From: Thalassospira sp. TSL5-1
GTDB lineage: Bacteria; Pseudomonadota; Alphaproteobacteria; Rhodospirillales; Thalassospiraceae
Direction of reading: 5' to 3'
Assembly (NCBI RefSeq): GCF_001907695.1
Contig: NZ_KV880637.1
Coordinates: forward strand, 310,001 to 374,000
Length of the DNA: 64,000 nt
Below, one piece after another: positions 27,125 through 36,682 of the stretch; position 1 is the stretch's first letter; each line of letters starts with the position of its first letter. Below the pieces are notes generated by a model, which searched no databases, was not told the origin of the DNA, and was given only the letters and a program-made list of their open reading frames with translations. The position numbers and the translations under genes were made by a program.

Positions 27125-27211
27125 GCGGTCGTGGCGGAATTGGTAGACGCGCAGCGTTGAGGTCGCTGTGGGCTAACCCCCGTGGAAGTTCGAGTCTTCT
27201 CGACCGCACCA
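27125..27211 (+). tRNA. tRNA-Leu (anticodon GAG)
   Basis: 87 bases with the long variable arm of a class II tRNA (GGGCTAACCCCCGT). Acceptor GCGGTCG pairs with CGACCGC, anticodon loop TTGAGGT gives GAG, T loop TTCGAGT, discriminator A, and CCA encoded. Reads CUC and CUU leucine codons. Confidence 0.97.
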
Positions 27212-27213
27212 AA

Positions 27214-27245
27214 AAGGCCTTTCTCTGGAAACGGAGAAGGGCCTT
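27214..27245 (+). terminator. Terminator of tRNA-Leu
   Basis: 12-bp stem (27214-27225 with 27234-27245, one G-U pair), 8-base loop, immediately after the tRNA CCA. The trailing T-run is short (TTTCTGATTCT). Confidence 0.75.
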
Positions 27246-27607
27246 TCTGATTCTGGCAGTATTTTCCGGTGTGAAACAAAAACAGTCCGTTTGCATCATG
27301 GTGAACAAGGTATTTTGGCCAAATTTGCCGGATGAATGCTTTTGGCTGATGTGCGGTGCCCACATGGCCTGTGTAAAACTTGAATGATGTTAAAGTTTTC
27401 AGAAGGCAATGCAGGCGTGATATGATGCTGAATTGCCGTTGGATTTTTACATACAAGCAAGAGGAATATTGAGGTGCTCCATAACTGAATGCTTCTCTCG
27501 ATGTGATAATTCCACTAGGCTGTCCGGTCCCACACGGCTAAGAATTTTCAGGGCTTAATCCACTTTAGGTTAATTTGGCCTAAATACCTGAAGTTAAAGG
27601 TATTAAT
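27246..27607. other. Intergenic gap upstream of maeB
   Basis: 362 bases. I see no supported gene. An AT-rich stretch with TGATAAT near 27507 could be part of the maeB promoter, but no matching -35 box at proper spacing is clear. Confidence 0.45.
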
Positions 27608-29899
27608 ATGACAAACAGAAACGATAAGCTGCGCGAAGCCGCTTTGGACTATCACCGGTACCCCACCCCCGGTAAGCTGGCAGTCACCGCAACCACCACC
27701 CTGGCCAACCAGCGCGACCTGGCACTGGCCTATTCGCCCGGTGTTGCCTTTGCCTGCGAGGAAATTGTCAAGGACCCGGAAACGGCGGTGCATTACACCG
27801 CACGGGGTAATCTGGTCGCGGTGATCAGTAATGGCACGGCTGTTCTTGGTCTTGGCCCTATTGGCCCGCTGGCATCCAAGCCGGTGATGGAGGGTAAGGC
27901 CGTCCTGTTCAAGAAGTTCGCCAATATCGATGTTTTCGATCTGGAAGTGAACGAACTCGACCCGCAAAAATTCATTGATATTGTTGCTGCCCTTGAACCC
28001 ACCTTTGGCGGCGTCAATCTGGAAGACATCAAGGCGCCGGAATGTTTCATCATTGAAAAGGCGCTGCGCGAACGCTGCAATATCCCGATTTTCCATGATG
28101 ACCAGCACGGTACCGCCATTTGTGTGGCTGCGGCTGTTCGCAATGGTCTGCGCGTTGTTGGCAAGGACCTGGAAAAGGTTCGGCTGGTGGCATCGGGTGC
28201 CGGGGCGGCTGCTCTTGCCTGCCTGAACCTGCTGGTTTCGATGGGCCTGCCGCGCGAAAATATCACGGTCACGGACCGTTTTGGCGTGGTTTACAAGGGC
28301 CGCGAAGAAGAAATGGACCCGTGGAAAGCGGAATATGCCATTGAAACCAATGCCCGCACCCTCGATGACGTGATCGAAGGGGCTGATATTTTCCTGGGTC
28401 TTTCCGCCCCCAATATCATGGGCGAAAAAGAACTGCGCAAGATGGGCGAACGCCCGATCATTATGGCGCTGGCAAACCCGACCCCGGAAGTTTCGCCCGA
28501 ACTGGTCAAGGAAATTCGCCCGGATGCCGTGATGGCAACAGGCCGTACGGATTACCCGAACCAGGTTAACAACGTTCTTTGTTTCCCGTTCCTGTTCCGT
28601 GGCGCGCTGGACGTGGGTGCGACCGAAATTAACGAGGAAATGAAGATCGCAGCGGTCGAGGCAATCGCCGATCTGGCAACGGCCGAAGTTTCCGACATTG
28701 TTGCCACGGCATATGGCGGCGAAGAACTTAAATTCGGGCCGGAATATCTGATTCCGAAACCGTTTGATCCGCGCCTGATGCTGGAAATTCCGCCCCGTGT
28801 TGCCAAGGCTGCCATGGATAGCGGTGTTGCCAAGCGCCCGATCGAGGATTTCGACGCCTATCGCCAGCAGCTTGAAGGCTTTGTCTTCCGGTCCGGTCTG
28901 GTGATGAAGCCGGTCTTTGATATGGCACGTAGCCACAAAAAACGTGTCGTTTACCCCGAAGGCGAATCGCGGCGTGTGTTGCAGGCCTGTCAGGTGCTGG
29001 TGGATGATGGTGTGTGTCATCCGGTGCTGATTGGCCGGCGCGACGTTATTCTGGAGCGTATTGCCGAACTGGGCCTGCGTATTGTGCCCGACGTGCATGT
29101 TGAAATTCATGACCCGGATGATAACCGCCATTTCGAACAGGACTGGCAGGATTTTCACAACATTATGGGCCGTCGCGGGATTAACCCCGAATATGCCCGT
29201 TCGATTGTGCGTACCCGCCCGACCGTGATTGCCTGTTTGATGCTGCGCCGGGGTGAGGTGGACGCAATGGTGTGTGGTTGCCAGGGCGGTTTCCTGCGCC
29301 ATTTGCGCTATGTGCGTAATCTGGTGGGCCTGCGCAAGGGTGTGACCGATTTCTCGACCGTCAATATGATGATCATGAAACACGGTACGTTCTTTTTGAC
29401 CGATACCTATGTGTCGGTTGATCCAACGCCCGAACATGTGGCTGAAACCACCGTCATGGCGGCCGATGTTGTCAAACGGTTTGGGATTACGCCAAAGGCC
29501 GCGCTGATTTCGCATTCCAATTTCGGTAGCCACGAAAATCCGTCGGCCTGCAAAATGCGAGATGCCCTTAAAATCATCCGCGTTCAGGCACCTGACCTGG
29601 AAGTCGAAGGCGAAATGCACGCTGATGCGGCGATTTCGGAAACCATCCGTAACCGTATTTTCCCCAATTCGATGTTGAAAGGATCGGCCAACCTTTTGGT
29701 TATGCCGACCCTAGATGCGGCGAATATTTCCTATAATATGGTTAAAATGCTGGGGGATGGCCTTCCCGTTGGTCCGATTCTGGTGGGGGCTGCGAAATCG
29801 GCCCATGTTGTCAGCCCGTCGATTACCGTGCGCGGACTGGTCAATATGAGTGCGATTGCCGTGGTTGATGCCATTGATCGGGAACAGTCCCGCATCTAG
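27608..29899 (+). CDS. maeB: NADP-dependent malic enzyme with phosphotransacetylase-like domain
   Basis: 763 residues, the normal length of MaeB. Residues 1-430 are the malic enzyme: [47 protein letters not shown] and the Rossmann region [16 protein letters not shown]. Residues ~435-763 resemble phosphotransacetylase ([31 protein letters not shown]); in MaeB this part is regulatory and binds acetyl-CoA, not catalytic. It oxidatively decarboxylates malate to pyruvate, giving NADPH. AAAGGT precedes the ATG. A 690-residue open frame on the other strand is a shadow. Confidence 0.96.
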   Translation: MTNRNDKLREAALDYHRYPTPGKLAVTATTTLANQRDLALAYSPGVAFACEEIVKDPETAVHYTARGNLVAVISNGTAVLGLGPIGPLASKPVMEGKAVLFKKFANIDVFDLEVNELDPQKFIDIVAALEPTFGGVNLEDIKAPECFIIEKALRERCNIPIFHDDQHGTAICVAAAVRNGLRVVGKDLEKVRLVASGAGAAALACLNLLVSMGLPRENITVTDRFGVVYKGREEEMDPWKAEYAIETNARTLDDVIEGADIFLGLSAPNIMGEKELRKMGERPIIMALANPTPEVSPELVKEIRPDAVMATGRTDYPNQVNNVLCFPFLFRGALDVGATEINEEMKIAAVEAIADLATAEVSDIVATAYGGEELKFGPEYLIPKPFDPRLMLEIPPRVAKAAMDSGVAKRPIEDFDAYRQQLEGFVFRSGLVMKPVFDMARSHKKRVVYPEGESRRVLQACQVLVDDGVCHPVLIGRRDVILERIAELGLRIVPDVHVEIHDPDDNRHFEQDWQDFHNIMGRRGINPEYARSIVRTRPTVIACLMLRRGEVDAMVCGCQGGFLRHLRYVRNLVGLRKGVTDFSTVNMMIMKHGTFFLTDTYVSVDPTPEHVAETTVMAADVVKRFGITPKAALISHSNFGSHENPSACKMRDALKIIRVQAPDLEVEGEMHADAAISETIRNRIFPNSMLKGSANLLVMPTLDAANISYNMVKMLGDGLPVGPILVGAAKSAHVVSPSITVRGLVNMSAIAVVDAIDREQSRI

Positions 29900-29963
29900 G
29901 CGCGTTAGTCTTGTGTGGGCGTGTACCGCACTTGACCAGGCAAAAATGATGGCGCAAAAACAG

Positions 29964-29997
29964 CCGTGCCGGACGGATTGGTCCGGCACGGTTTTTG
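29964..29997 (+). terminator. Terminator of maeB
   Basis: Perfect 11-bp stem CCGTGCCGGAC/GTCCGGCACGG (29964-29974, 29981-29991), 6-base loop, then five T. Confidence 0.93.
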
Positions 29998-30043
29998 TCT
30001 AGGGAACAGTCAAAACGGTAAAACAGCAATCGGGGAGGGACAG

Positions 30044-31456
30044 ATGACTGACATCAAAGAACTTGATCGTCCTGAAAATACGACGTCATCTGCATCGACC
30101 AGCGATGATTATGTTGATCTCACCCCGGAATATGCCCGCGAAATTCTTGATGCCCTGCACGAGGAAGACACCCCGCGTGTTGAAGAACTGGTTGGTGAAC
30201 TGCACTTTGCCGATATTGCCGACCTTCTGGGCTGGGCAGGCAGTTCGGAACGCCAGCAGCTTGTTGATGTTATCCGGCCGGATTTTGACCCGGAGCTTCT
30301 GACCGAACTTGATGATGAACTGCGTGAGGAAGTTATTGCGCAGTTGGGCACCGAGGTGGTGGCCGAAGCCATTTCCGAGCTTGATTCGGATGACGTGGTT
30401 GAGGTCATCGAGGATCTGGAGGAAGCCGACCAGCAGGAATTGCTGGGCGCACTTTCGGAAATAGAACGTGCCCGCGTTCAGGAGGCCCTGTCTTATCCTG
30501 AATATACTGCTGGCCGTATCATGCAGCGGGAACTGGTCGCCATTCCCGATTACTGGAGTGTCGGCCAGACCATCGACTTTTTACGTTCGGCCAAAAACCT
30601 GCCCGAAGATTTTTACGACATTATCGTGGTGGACCCGCGCTATCGCCCGGTGGGGATGATGCCCCTGTCACGCGCGATTCGCACCAACCGCCCGGTTTTG
30701 GTGCGTGATGTCATGGAAACCGATGACATGCGCACCGTTCTGGTTACCGAAGAACAGGAAAATGTCGCCCATCTGTTTCGTCAGCGCGACCTGATCTCGA
30801 CGCCGGTTGTTGATGATAATGGCCGCCTTGTCGGTGTGATCACGGTCGATGACGTGGTGGACGTTATCGACGAAGAATATGAAGAAGACATGATGCGCAT
30901 GGCCGGTGTTGGCGAGGAAGACGACCTTTCCAGCGACATTCTCGATACCACGCGGTCACGTTTTACCTGGCTTTTGGTTAATTTGGGCACGGCGATTGCC
31001 GCATCAATGGTGATTGGCATGTTTGAAAACACCATTCAAAGCCTGGTGGCCCTGGCTGTGCTGATGCCGATTGTTGCCTCGATGGGCGGAAATGCCGGTA
31101 CCCAGACCCTGACGGTGGCTGTGCGCGCCATTGCCACACGCGAATTGACCAGCACCAACGCCTGGCGCGTGGTACGCAAGGAAGTGGCGGTATGTACCCT
31201 TAATGGCCTTGCCTTTGCCGTGTTAAGCGGTGCGGTCAGCTGGTTCTGGTTTGATAATGTACGCTTGGGAATGGTGATTGGCGTTGCCATGATCATTAAT
31301 TTGATTGTGGCAGGTGCTGCCGGGGCCATCATCCCGCTTGCTCTGGAGCGTGCCGGGGTTGATCCGGCCGTTTCCTCATCGGTGTTTTTAACCACGATTA
31401 CCGATGTGGTCGGTTTCTTTGCCTTTTTGGGGCTGGCGGCCGCCTTTTTGTTATAA
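30044..31456 (+). CDS. mgtE: Magnesium transporter MgtE
   Basis: 470 residues. Order: an acidic N-terminal superhelical domain (~20-150), two CBS domains (~155-280, e.g. PVVDDNGRLVGVITVDDVVD), a linking plug helix, then five transmembrane helices (~300-470) with MPIVASMGGNAGTQTLTV, the conserved pore motif. ATG at 30044 follows GGGGAGGGA; a start upstream would run through the maeB terminator. MgtE passes Mg2+ and closes when the cytosolic domain binds Mg2+. No M-box riboswitch fits in the short leader. Confidence 0.95.
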   Translation: MTDIKELDRPENTTSSASTSDDYVDLTPEYAREILDALHEEDTPRVEELVGELHFADIADLLGWAGSSERQQLVDVIRPDFDPELLTELDDELREEVIAQLGTEVVAEAISELDSDDVVEVIEDLEEADQQELLGALSEIERARVQEALSYPEYTAGRIMQRELVAIPDYWSVGQTIDFLRSAKNLPEDFYDIIVVDPRYRPVGMMPLSRAIRTNRPVLVRDVMETDDMRTVLVTEEQENVAHLFRQRDLISTPVVDDNGRLVGVITVDDVVDVIDEEYEEDMMRMAGVGEEDDLSSDILDTTRSRFTWLLVNLGTAIAASMVIGMFENTIQSLVALAVLMPIVASMGGNAGTQTLTVAVRAIATRELTSTNAWRVVRKEVAVCTLNGLAFAVLSGAVSWFWFDNVRLGMVIGVAMIINLIVAGAAGAIIPLALERAGVDPAVSSSVFLTTITDVVGFFAFLGLAAAFLL

Positions 31457-31480
31457 GGCGCTTTGGGGCAAGGACGGCAA

Positions 31481-31514
31481 AACGGAAGGCCCGATGTTTC
31501 AGGCCGTCCGTTTT
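31481..31514. terminator. Bidirectional terminator inside a larger inverted repeat
   Basis: AACGGAAGGCC (31481-31491) pairs imperfectly with GGCCGTCCGTT (31502-31512), with T-runs on both flanks. It is nested in an outer repeat, AAGGCGCTT (31455-31463) with AAGCGCCTT (31521-31529). It lies between convergent mgtE and the GGDEF-EAL gene and probably stops both. Confidence 0.78.
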
Positions 31515-31527
31515 GGTTTGAAGCGCC

Positions 31528-34131
31528 TTAGTCGCCGTTCTGGCTGCTCGCGGGTGTGTCGGGTGTGAGCTGGCGCTTCATAAAGCTGGTGGTGGCGGTA
31601 TCTGCCACCGGTGGTGAAAATATAAAGCCCTGGATTTCATCGCATTCCGCCGTGCCCAGCATGGCAAGCTGTTCTTCTGTTTCGACACCGACTGCTACAA
31701 CACGCCGGTTCAGGCTTTTGCACAGCCGTGTTGCCGGGCCAAGAACACTGTTTTCAGGCTGTTCATCAAGTTCAATATCAAACAGGCTTTGTGACAACTT
31801 AATACGCTGAACCGGAAACCGTTTCAGATAGCGCAAGGATGAATGGGTCGCACCGAACTGATCCAGCGTCAGGCTGATTCCGGCCTCGGCAAAGCGATAG
31901 AACTGGGCCAGGGAATGTTCCGGGTCGCGCATGGCAACTTCTTCGGCAACCTCGATTTCAATCAGGCCCGGGTGAATGTCATAGCGTTCGGTTTCCTCAT
32001 GGATATTTTTGATGATATCTGCCTGGATAAATTGCCGCCCGGAAAGGTTAAGGGCAATCGGAACCGGCTGGTATCCGTCTTTGCGCCACTGGCTTATTTG
32101 CTGACAGACCGATGAAATAATCCAGCGGCCCAGCGGGGCCAAAAGCCCGGTGCGATCTGCCACGGCGATGAAATCGCTCGGCAGGTGGCGCAACCCGCTA
32201 TCATCATGCCAGCGCAGCAGGGCTTCAAATCCTGTCAGGGTGTGATCGGACAGGCGAAAACGGGGCTGATATTCCAGGACAAACCGCTTTTCATCGACCG
32301 CGCGGCGCAATTGTGCCTCCAGCGACAGGCGCGCGTGCATGACATTGTTCATGGTTTCGACAAAGAAGCAGTAAGAGGATTCTGCCGATTTCTGGGCGCG
32401 ATACATGGCTGCATCGGCATTGGCCAGCAATTGGGACGGGGCCCGCGCATCATTGGGGTAAAGGGCGACACCAACACTAACATGCAGGCGAATTTCATCT
32501 CCGCCTATGGGAATGGGGTGGGAAATGGCCTCGACAATGCGTTCAGCTACCAAGGCAGCCCCTTCGGCCTCGGATAGGTCGGTGGCGATAATGGCAAATG
32601 TATCGCCCGACAGTCGCGAGCATGTGTCCTTTTCACGCACAGTCGCGCGGAGCCGCCCTGAAATGGAACGCAATGTCTCGTCGCCGACATCGGAACCATA
32701 CCGGTCATTGACGGCGCGGAAATTGTCGATATCCACCATCAGGACCGATAACAGCTTGTCATACCGTTTGGCATGGGCAACGGCCTGGTTCAGCCGGTCG
32801 TCAAACAGGGCGCGGTTGGGCAGGCCGGTTAGAGGGTCGTGGGTTGCAAGATAGCGCAGCCGGTTAACGGCCGCGTTTGCTGCCGGGTTGTGATGCAGCA
32901 ATACATCAATGTGATCGTTGTTGGTGGCCGACGGCGTCATCAGAAGGTCGCAAACAATGTGAACCCCTTCGGCACTGCGTACCACCCATTCCCGTCGTAC
33001 TTCGGTTTCACCCTGGGTGATGGCGGAAAGTAGTTTGTCCTGGGCGCGTTGTGATGATGTGCCGTCTGATTGAAATTCAGGGGCAAGGTTATAAAGACGG
33101 ATAAAGCCGTAATCTTCCGTGCGCAGGTCAAAAAAGCTGGCCGTTTCGGTGGACATGGCAAGGAGGTGCCCGTCTGATCGATTGATCGTCAGGGCAAGGT
33201 CGCTGATATTTTCGCGCCCCCGAATGTGTTGCAACTTGTGCGCGGAAGGGTTTTCGTGGCGGTTGGCATAAAAAAACAGCAAACCGGAAAACAGGGCCGC
33301 CAGAACAAGACCCGTAATCGCCACCATTTGCGGGGCATTTGCATCAATGCCAGCGGCAACGGGGGCGGCGGTAACGTCAATATCCCATATATGCCCGGCC
33401 GCATTGACCCTGCTGCTGCGGGTCAGGGTCGGTTCACTGCCATTGCCCTGCATTTCAAACAGAACGCTGGCATTTTCGCGCACCCGAATGGTGTAATCGG
33501 CCAAATAGTCGCTGCCAAGGATGGTGGCGAGCATCGAGCGAATGCGAAACACGCCATTGACCATGCCAATAATTTCGCCTTCCGGGGTGATCACGGGCAC
33601 GTAGGCGGCAAACCCCCGTCCCCCCTGAAGAAGTTCGAGTGTCGGGGTGATTTGTGTCTGGCGCTGGTCAAAGGCCATATCAAGAACCGGTCCTGCCACG
33701 GGATGACGTTTTAAATCCGCCCCCATTGCCGAGACATTGCCCTTGATCGGCGCAACGTATTTTATGATGTAGTTGGGGGATATCCAGTTAATGGCCTGAA
33801 GGGCCTCGAAACGTGACTGTAACGGCGCGGCTTGCGCAATATATTGCCGTTCGTCTTCGGGGGCGTTGCCGCGCCAGTTATCAGCGAAGTTTTCAAGTGC
33901 GTGCAAATTGGCATTGATGGTTTCGCCAATTCTGTCGGCCAGGTTCACGGCCAGCAATTCTGCATTTGCCTGCAACGCCTGTTCATTTTCTTTTTTGATC
34001 TTTTGGCCCAAAAGCAGGGATGCGCCGCCGATCAGGCAGAAACAAACAGCTGCAAGAACCGCAGCACGCATGTTGAAGGCCGATTTGTTTTGTCCACGAC
34101 CCGTGTCAGATATATCTGCTGCGTCCTGCAT
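31528..34131 (-). CDS. CHASE-PAS-GGDEF-EAL protein with degenerate c-di-GMP domains
   Basis: 867 residues. TM1 is at ~22-42, a CHASE-type periplasmic sensor spans ~50-260, TM2 ~268-290, a PAS-like domain ~305-415, GGDEF ~425-590 and EAL ~605-850. The GGDEF signature is SGDTF (508-512), so cyclase activity is unlikely. The EAL domain keeps FEALLRW (636-638), NLS and QGF, but DDFG has become DQFG (757-760) and AEGVE has become AVGVE (813-817), losing the expected metal aspartate and base glutamate. It may bind rather than turn over c-di-GMP, like LapD. Monocistronic. Confidence 0.88.
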   Translation of the reverse strand: MQDAADISDTGRGQNKSAFNMRAAVLAAVCFCLIGGASLLLGQKIKKENEQALQANAELLAVNLADRIGETINANLHALENFADNWRGNAPEDERQYIAQAAPLQSRFEALQAINWISPNYIIKYVAPIKGNVSAMGADLKRHPVAGPVLDMAFDQRQTQITPTLELLQGGRGFAAYVPVITPEGEIIGMVNGVFRIRSMLATILGSDYLADYTIRVRENASVLFEMQGNGSEPTLTRSSRVNAAGHIWDIDVTAAPVAAGIDANAPQMVAITGLVLAALFSGLLFFYANRHENPSAHKLQHIRGRENISDLALTINRSDGHLLAMSTETASFFDLRTEDYGFIRLYNLAPEFQSDGTSSQRAQDKLLSAITQGETEVRREWVVRSAEGVHIVCDLLMTPSATNNDHIDVLLHHNPAANAAVNRLRYLATHDPLTGLPNRALFDDRLNQAVAHAKRYDKLLSVLMVDIDNFRAVNDRYGSDVGDETLRSISGRLRATVREKDTCSRLSGDTFAIIATDLSEAEGAALVAERIVEAISHPIPIGGDEIRLHVSVGVALYPNDARAPSQLLANADAAMYRAQKSAESSYCFFVETMNNVMHARLSLEAQLRRAVDEKRFVLEYQPRFRLSDHTLTGFEALLRWHDDSGLRHLPSDFIAVADRTGLLAPLGRWIISSVCQQISQWRKDGYQPVPIALNLSGRQFIQADIIKNIHEETERYDIHPGLIEIEVAEEVAMRDPEHSLAQFYRFAEAGISLTLDQFGATHSSLRYLKRFPVQRIKLSQSLFDIELDEQPENSVLGPATRLCKSLNRRVVAVGVETEEQLAMLGTAECDEIQGFIFSPPVADTATTSFMKRQLTPDTPASSQNGD

Positions 34132-34476
34132 AGGCTCCCCATTTTGTTATGCAGGTTGGTGCGCCGGCCGCATTTGTGGCCAGACCTTCCCCTCTTTACA
34201 TGGCAATTGCGGGCAATTGCCAATGTCCACTCGCTTATTGGGGGCGCAGCTTATCGGATTTCCGGGCAAATGTGTCGCAAAATGTTTTTCTGCTGCCTCA
34301 ATTGGGCTGGTTGCGCCATATCGTTCTTATTGCGGGTGATCCACCCTAGGCAGAACTGTTGTGAACCCCTATAACGGGGCGGCATTTTCCGGCCTATGAA
34401 TGCACTGGAAGTGAGCCGCTTTATTTTGGTGGCCGCCGGGCCATATACTGGTTCATCCCGCAAAAGAGATATCGAC
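34132..34476. other. Divergent intergenic region with a perfect palindrome
   Basis: 345 bases between the CHASE protein and rlmD, both starting outward. TGGCAATTGC (34201-34210) and GCAATTGCCA (34213-34222) form a perfect 10-bp inverted repeat with a 2-base spacer. It is too tight to be a terminator loop, so it is more like an operator. Nothing else recognised. Confidence 0.55.
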
Positions 34477-35877
34477 ATGAAAAACCGTTCGCGCAATTTT
34501 CGTTCCCGTCCCGGGCGTCGTGGCACCGCACCGCGCCGCGATCCGATGATCGGTAAAGAAGTGGATGTGCGCATTGCCGATATTGGTGCGCGCGGCGATG
34601 GCCTGGCCGAAACCGCCGCGATTGATGGCAAATCGGTGCTGGTTTATGTCGATGGGGTTTTGCCTGGCGATGAAGTGCGCGTCAAGTTGCGGCAAAAGCG
34701 CGGGGATGGTTATGGGGCCGAGGTGTTGGCCGTTCATGCCCGCCCTGTTGCCCATGCCGACGCGAAATGCCCCCATTATGAAAAATGCGGTGGCTGTTCG
34801 TTGCAGCATGTACCAGACGATGATTATCGAAACTGGAAACGCCAGCGGGCCGTCCAGGCGGTGGTACGGGCCGGTGTTTCAGATCGTGCCGAGGCAGAAA
34901 TGCTGGTTGGGGCGCTTGAAACATCCCCGCCCTCAAGCCGCCGTCGGGCGGATTTTTCGGTGATTTCCACACAGGATGGTGTGTTTGTTGGTTATGCCGA
35001 ACGGTTCAGCCATCATATTGTCAATGTGCCGGGCTGTGCGGTTTTATTGCCGGAAATTGTTGAATTTCGTAATCACTGCCAGTCATTTCTGGAAAGTCTG
35101 CCGCGTGAAAGTGCCGGCATTGTCAAAAGTATTGTTATCAATGCCGCCGATAACGGGCTTGATGTGGTGATTTCCGCCAGCGCCGAGCCGGACCTGGACT
35201 TGCGCCAGGGGTTGGCGGAACTGGCCGAGTATGTGGATCTGGCACGTATTGCCTGGAAAACCGGCGATAACCCGACCGAACCATTGGCCCAGCGTCGTGT
35301 TCCCGAAGTCCATTTTGCTGGGGTTGCGGTGCCTGTTCCCGCCGGTGGTTTTTTGCAGGCGACCCATCAGGGGGAAACGGCCTTAACGGCTGCTATGGCG
35401 GATGCCCTGGCACATATTCCGGCCCGCCAGGTCATTGATTTGTTTTGCGGGATCGGCAGTTTTACCTTTCCGTTGGCCTTGCGGGGGGATCGTCGTCGGG
35501 TTTTGGCCGTTGAGGGCGATGTCAATGCTGTGCAGGCCTTGCAATATGCCGTTGGTCGTGCCGCCGCCCCGATCGAGGTTTCCCGGCGCGATCTGTTTCG
35601 TCAGCCGCTTGATGCGGATGATCTGAAAAATGCCGATGTTGTTGTGTTTGACCCGCCGCGCGCCGGGGCGCTAGCCCAATGCGAAATTCTGGCCGACTTT
35701 GGCCCGGAATGGATTTTGGCGGTGTCGTGCAACCCGGCAACCTTTGCCCGCGATATTCGCCTGTTGCGCAATGGCGGCTATGAATTGCAAAAGGTGGTGC
35801 CGGTGGACCAGTTTTTATGGTCAGCCCATCTGGAATTGTTTGCCGTTTTGCGCCGCGCATTACCCGCTGCGGCCTGA
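34477..35877 (+). CDS. rlmD: RNA (uracil-C5-)-methyltransferase, RumA/RlmD type
   Basis: 466 residues. It has an N-terminal TRAM domain (~20-80), an iron-sulfur cysteine cluster CPHYEKCGGC near residues 103-112, an RNA-binding insert, and a SAM methyltransferase domain with VIDLFCGIGSFTFPLA, VVVFDPPRAGA and the nucleophilic cysteine in AVSCNPATFARD. It should make 5-methyluridine in 23S rRNA; which uridine cannot be told, and alphaproteobacteria often have only one such enzyme. The basic N-terminus MKNRSRNFRSRPGRR is an extra tail. ATG at 34477 begins it; a start 27 codons upstream has no ribosome-binding site. Confidence 0.88.
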   Translation: MKNRSRNFRSRPGRRGTAPRRDPMIGKEVDVRIADIGARGDGLAETAAIDGKSVLVYVDGVLPGDEVRVKLRQKRGDGYGAEVLAVHARPVAHADAKCPHYEKCGGCSLQHVPDDDYRNWKRQRAVQAVVRAGVSDRAEAEMLVGALETSPPSSRRRADFSVISTQDGVFVGYAERFSHHIVNVPGCAVLLPEIVEFRNHCQSFLESLPRESAGIVKSIVINAADNGLDVVISASAEPDLDLRQGLAELAEYVDLARIAWKTGDNPTEPLAQRRVPEVHFAGVAVPVPAGGFLQATHQGETALTAAMADALAHIPARQVIDLFCGIGSFTFPLALRGDRRRVLAVEGDVNAVQALQYAVGRAAAPIEVSRRDLFRQPLDADDLKNADVVVFDPPRAGALAQCEILADFGPEWILAVSCNPATFARDIRLLRNGGYELQKVVPVDQFLWSAHLELFAVLRRALPAAA

Positions 35878-35982
35878 AATGGCAGAAACTGGGGTTTAGC
35901 AAACTGGGCAGGCCCGACGCAGTGTGTTGACGTTACCGACAGGCCAGCGCCCAGACCCGACGACTGATGCGGGCTTATTGGC

Positions 35983-36483
35983 TTATTCTATGGCCTCGTT
36001 GTCATATACGCCCCAGATACCCTCGCGCTGAACCCAGCCTTCATAGTCCTGAAACTGGATCTGGCACCAGTCAACGCCTTTGGGGCAGGTCTCGACTTTG
36101 CCAACAACGCCGTTTTTGACCAGGGCAATGCGGCGCGCACTTTTGTCCGCAGCGGCATACATGGTAATTTCGTCGCCGGTCACAATTACATAGCGGGTCC
36201 CGATCAGCAGGCTTTGATGCACCCAGCCTTCGCTGCCTTCCCAGTCCCGCACTTTGCGCCAGGTGTCAAATTCCGAAACCACCTCCATCGGCAGGTGGCT
36301 GCGTTGATAAATCCAGACTTTGGGATAGCGCAGGCCGGGCCCGGAACGCAGATGGACCTTGTCGGACCGCAACGCAACAAAACGCGGGATCGGCAGGCCC
36401 GATTCCTGTGCGATGGCGAAATTCGGCAGTAAAAATCCGCAAAGAACGATCAGTGAAAGGAGCTTTCGCATCCTGACGGGCAT
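35983..36483 (-). CDS. Exported bacterial SH3-domain protein
   Basis: 166 residues. A signal peptide (MRKLLSLIVLCGFLLPNFAIA) is cut near residue 25. Two SH3_4-like repeats follow (VHLRSGPGLRYPKVWIYQ; ALVKNGVVGKVETCPKG-WCQIQ), ending in GWVQREGIWGVY. The ATG at 36483 has AAGGGA ten bases upstream; an alternative four codons on also fits a signal peptide. Such proteins probably bind cell-wall or envelope ligands. Divergent from the 2-hydroxyacid dehydrogenase. Confidence 0.85.
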   Translation of the reverse strand: MPVRMRKLLSLIVLCGFLLPNFAIAQESGLPIPRFVALRSDKVHLRSGPGLRYPKVWIYQRSHLPMEVVSEFDTWRKVRDWEGSEGWVHQSLLIGTRYVIVTGDEITMYAAADKSARRIALVKNGVVGKVETCPKGVDWCQIQFQDYEGWVQREGIWGVYDNEAIE

Positions 36484-36682
36484 GGGGGTGGTTCCCTTTT
36501 CGTGGTCTGGTACCCGACTTTATGGTCAAAATCGGATATGTAAGAAATAAAATTACAAAAAAGGCGTCAAAATTCTTGCTTTCGTACCTTGGGCCGTGGC
36601 ATCACTGCAATGCGGCAAGATGTAAATAATCCATACCTGATTTTGCCAGCAAAAGAGTTAAAAGACCGCATAGGATCGGCAG

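Noticed and set aside
27548-29620. 690-codon minus-strand open frame opposite maeB
   Set aside because: Composition is that of an antisense shadow (His/Asn/Phe-rich, no domain), and the plus strand encodes a complete, motif-rich malic enzyme.
30001-30043. M-box magnesium riboswitch before mgtE
   Set aside because: Only ~45 bases separate the maeB terminator from the mgtE start, far too short for an M-box aptamer.
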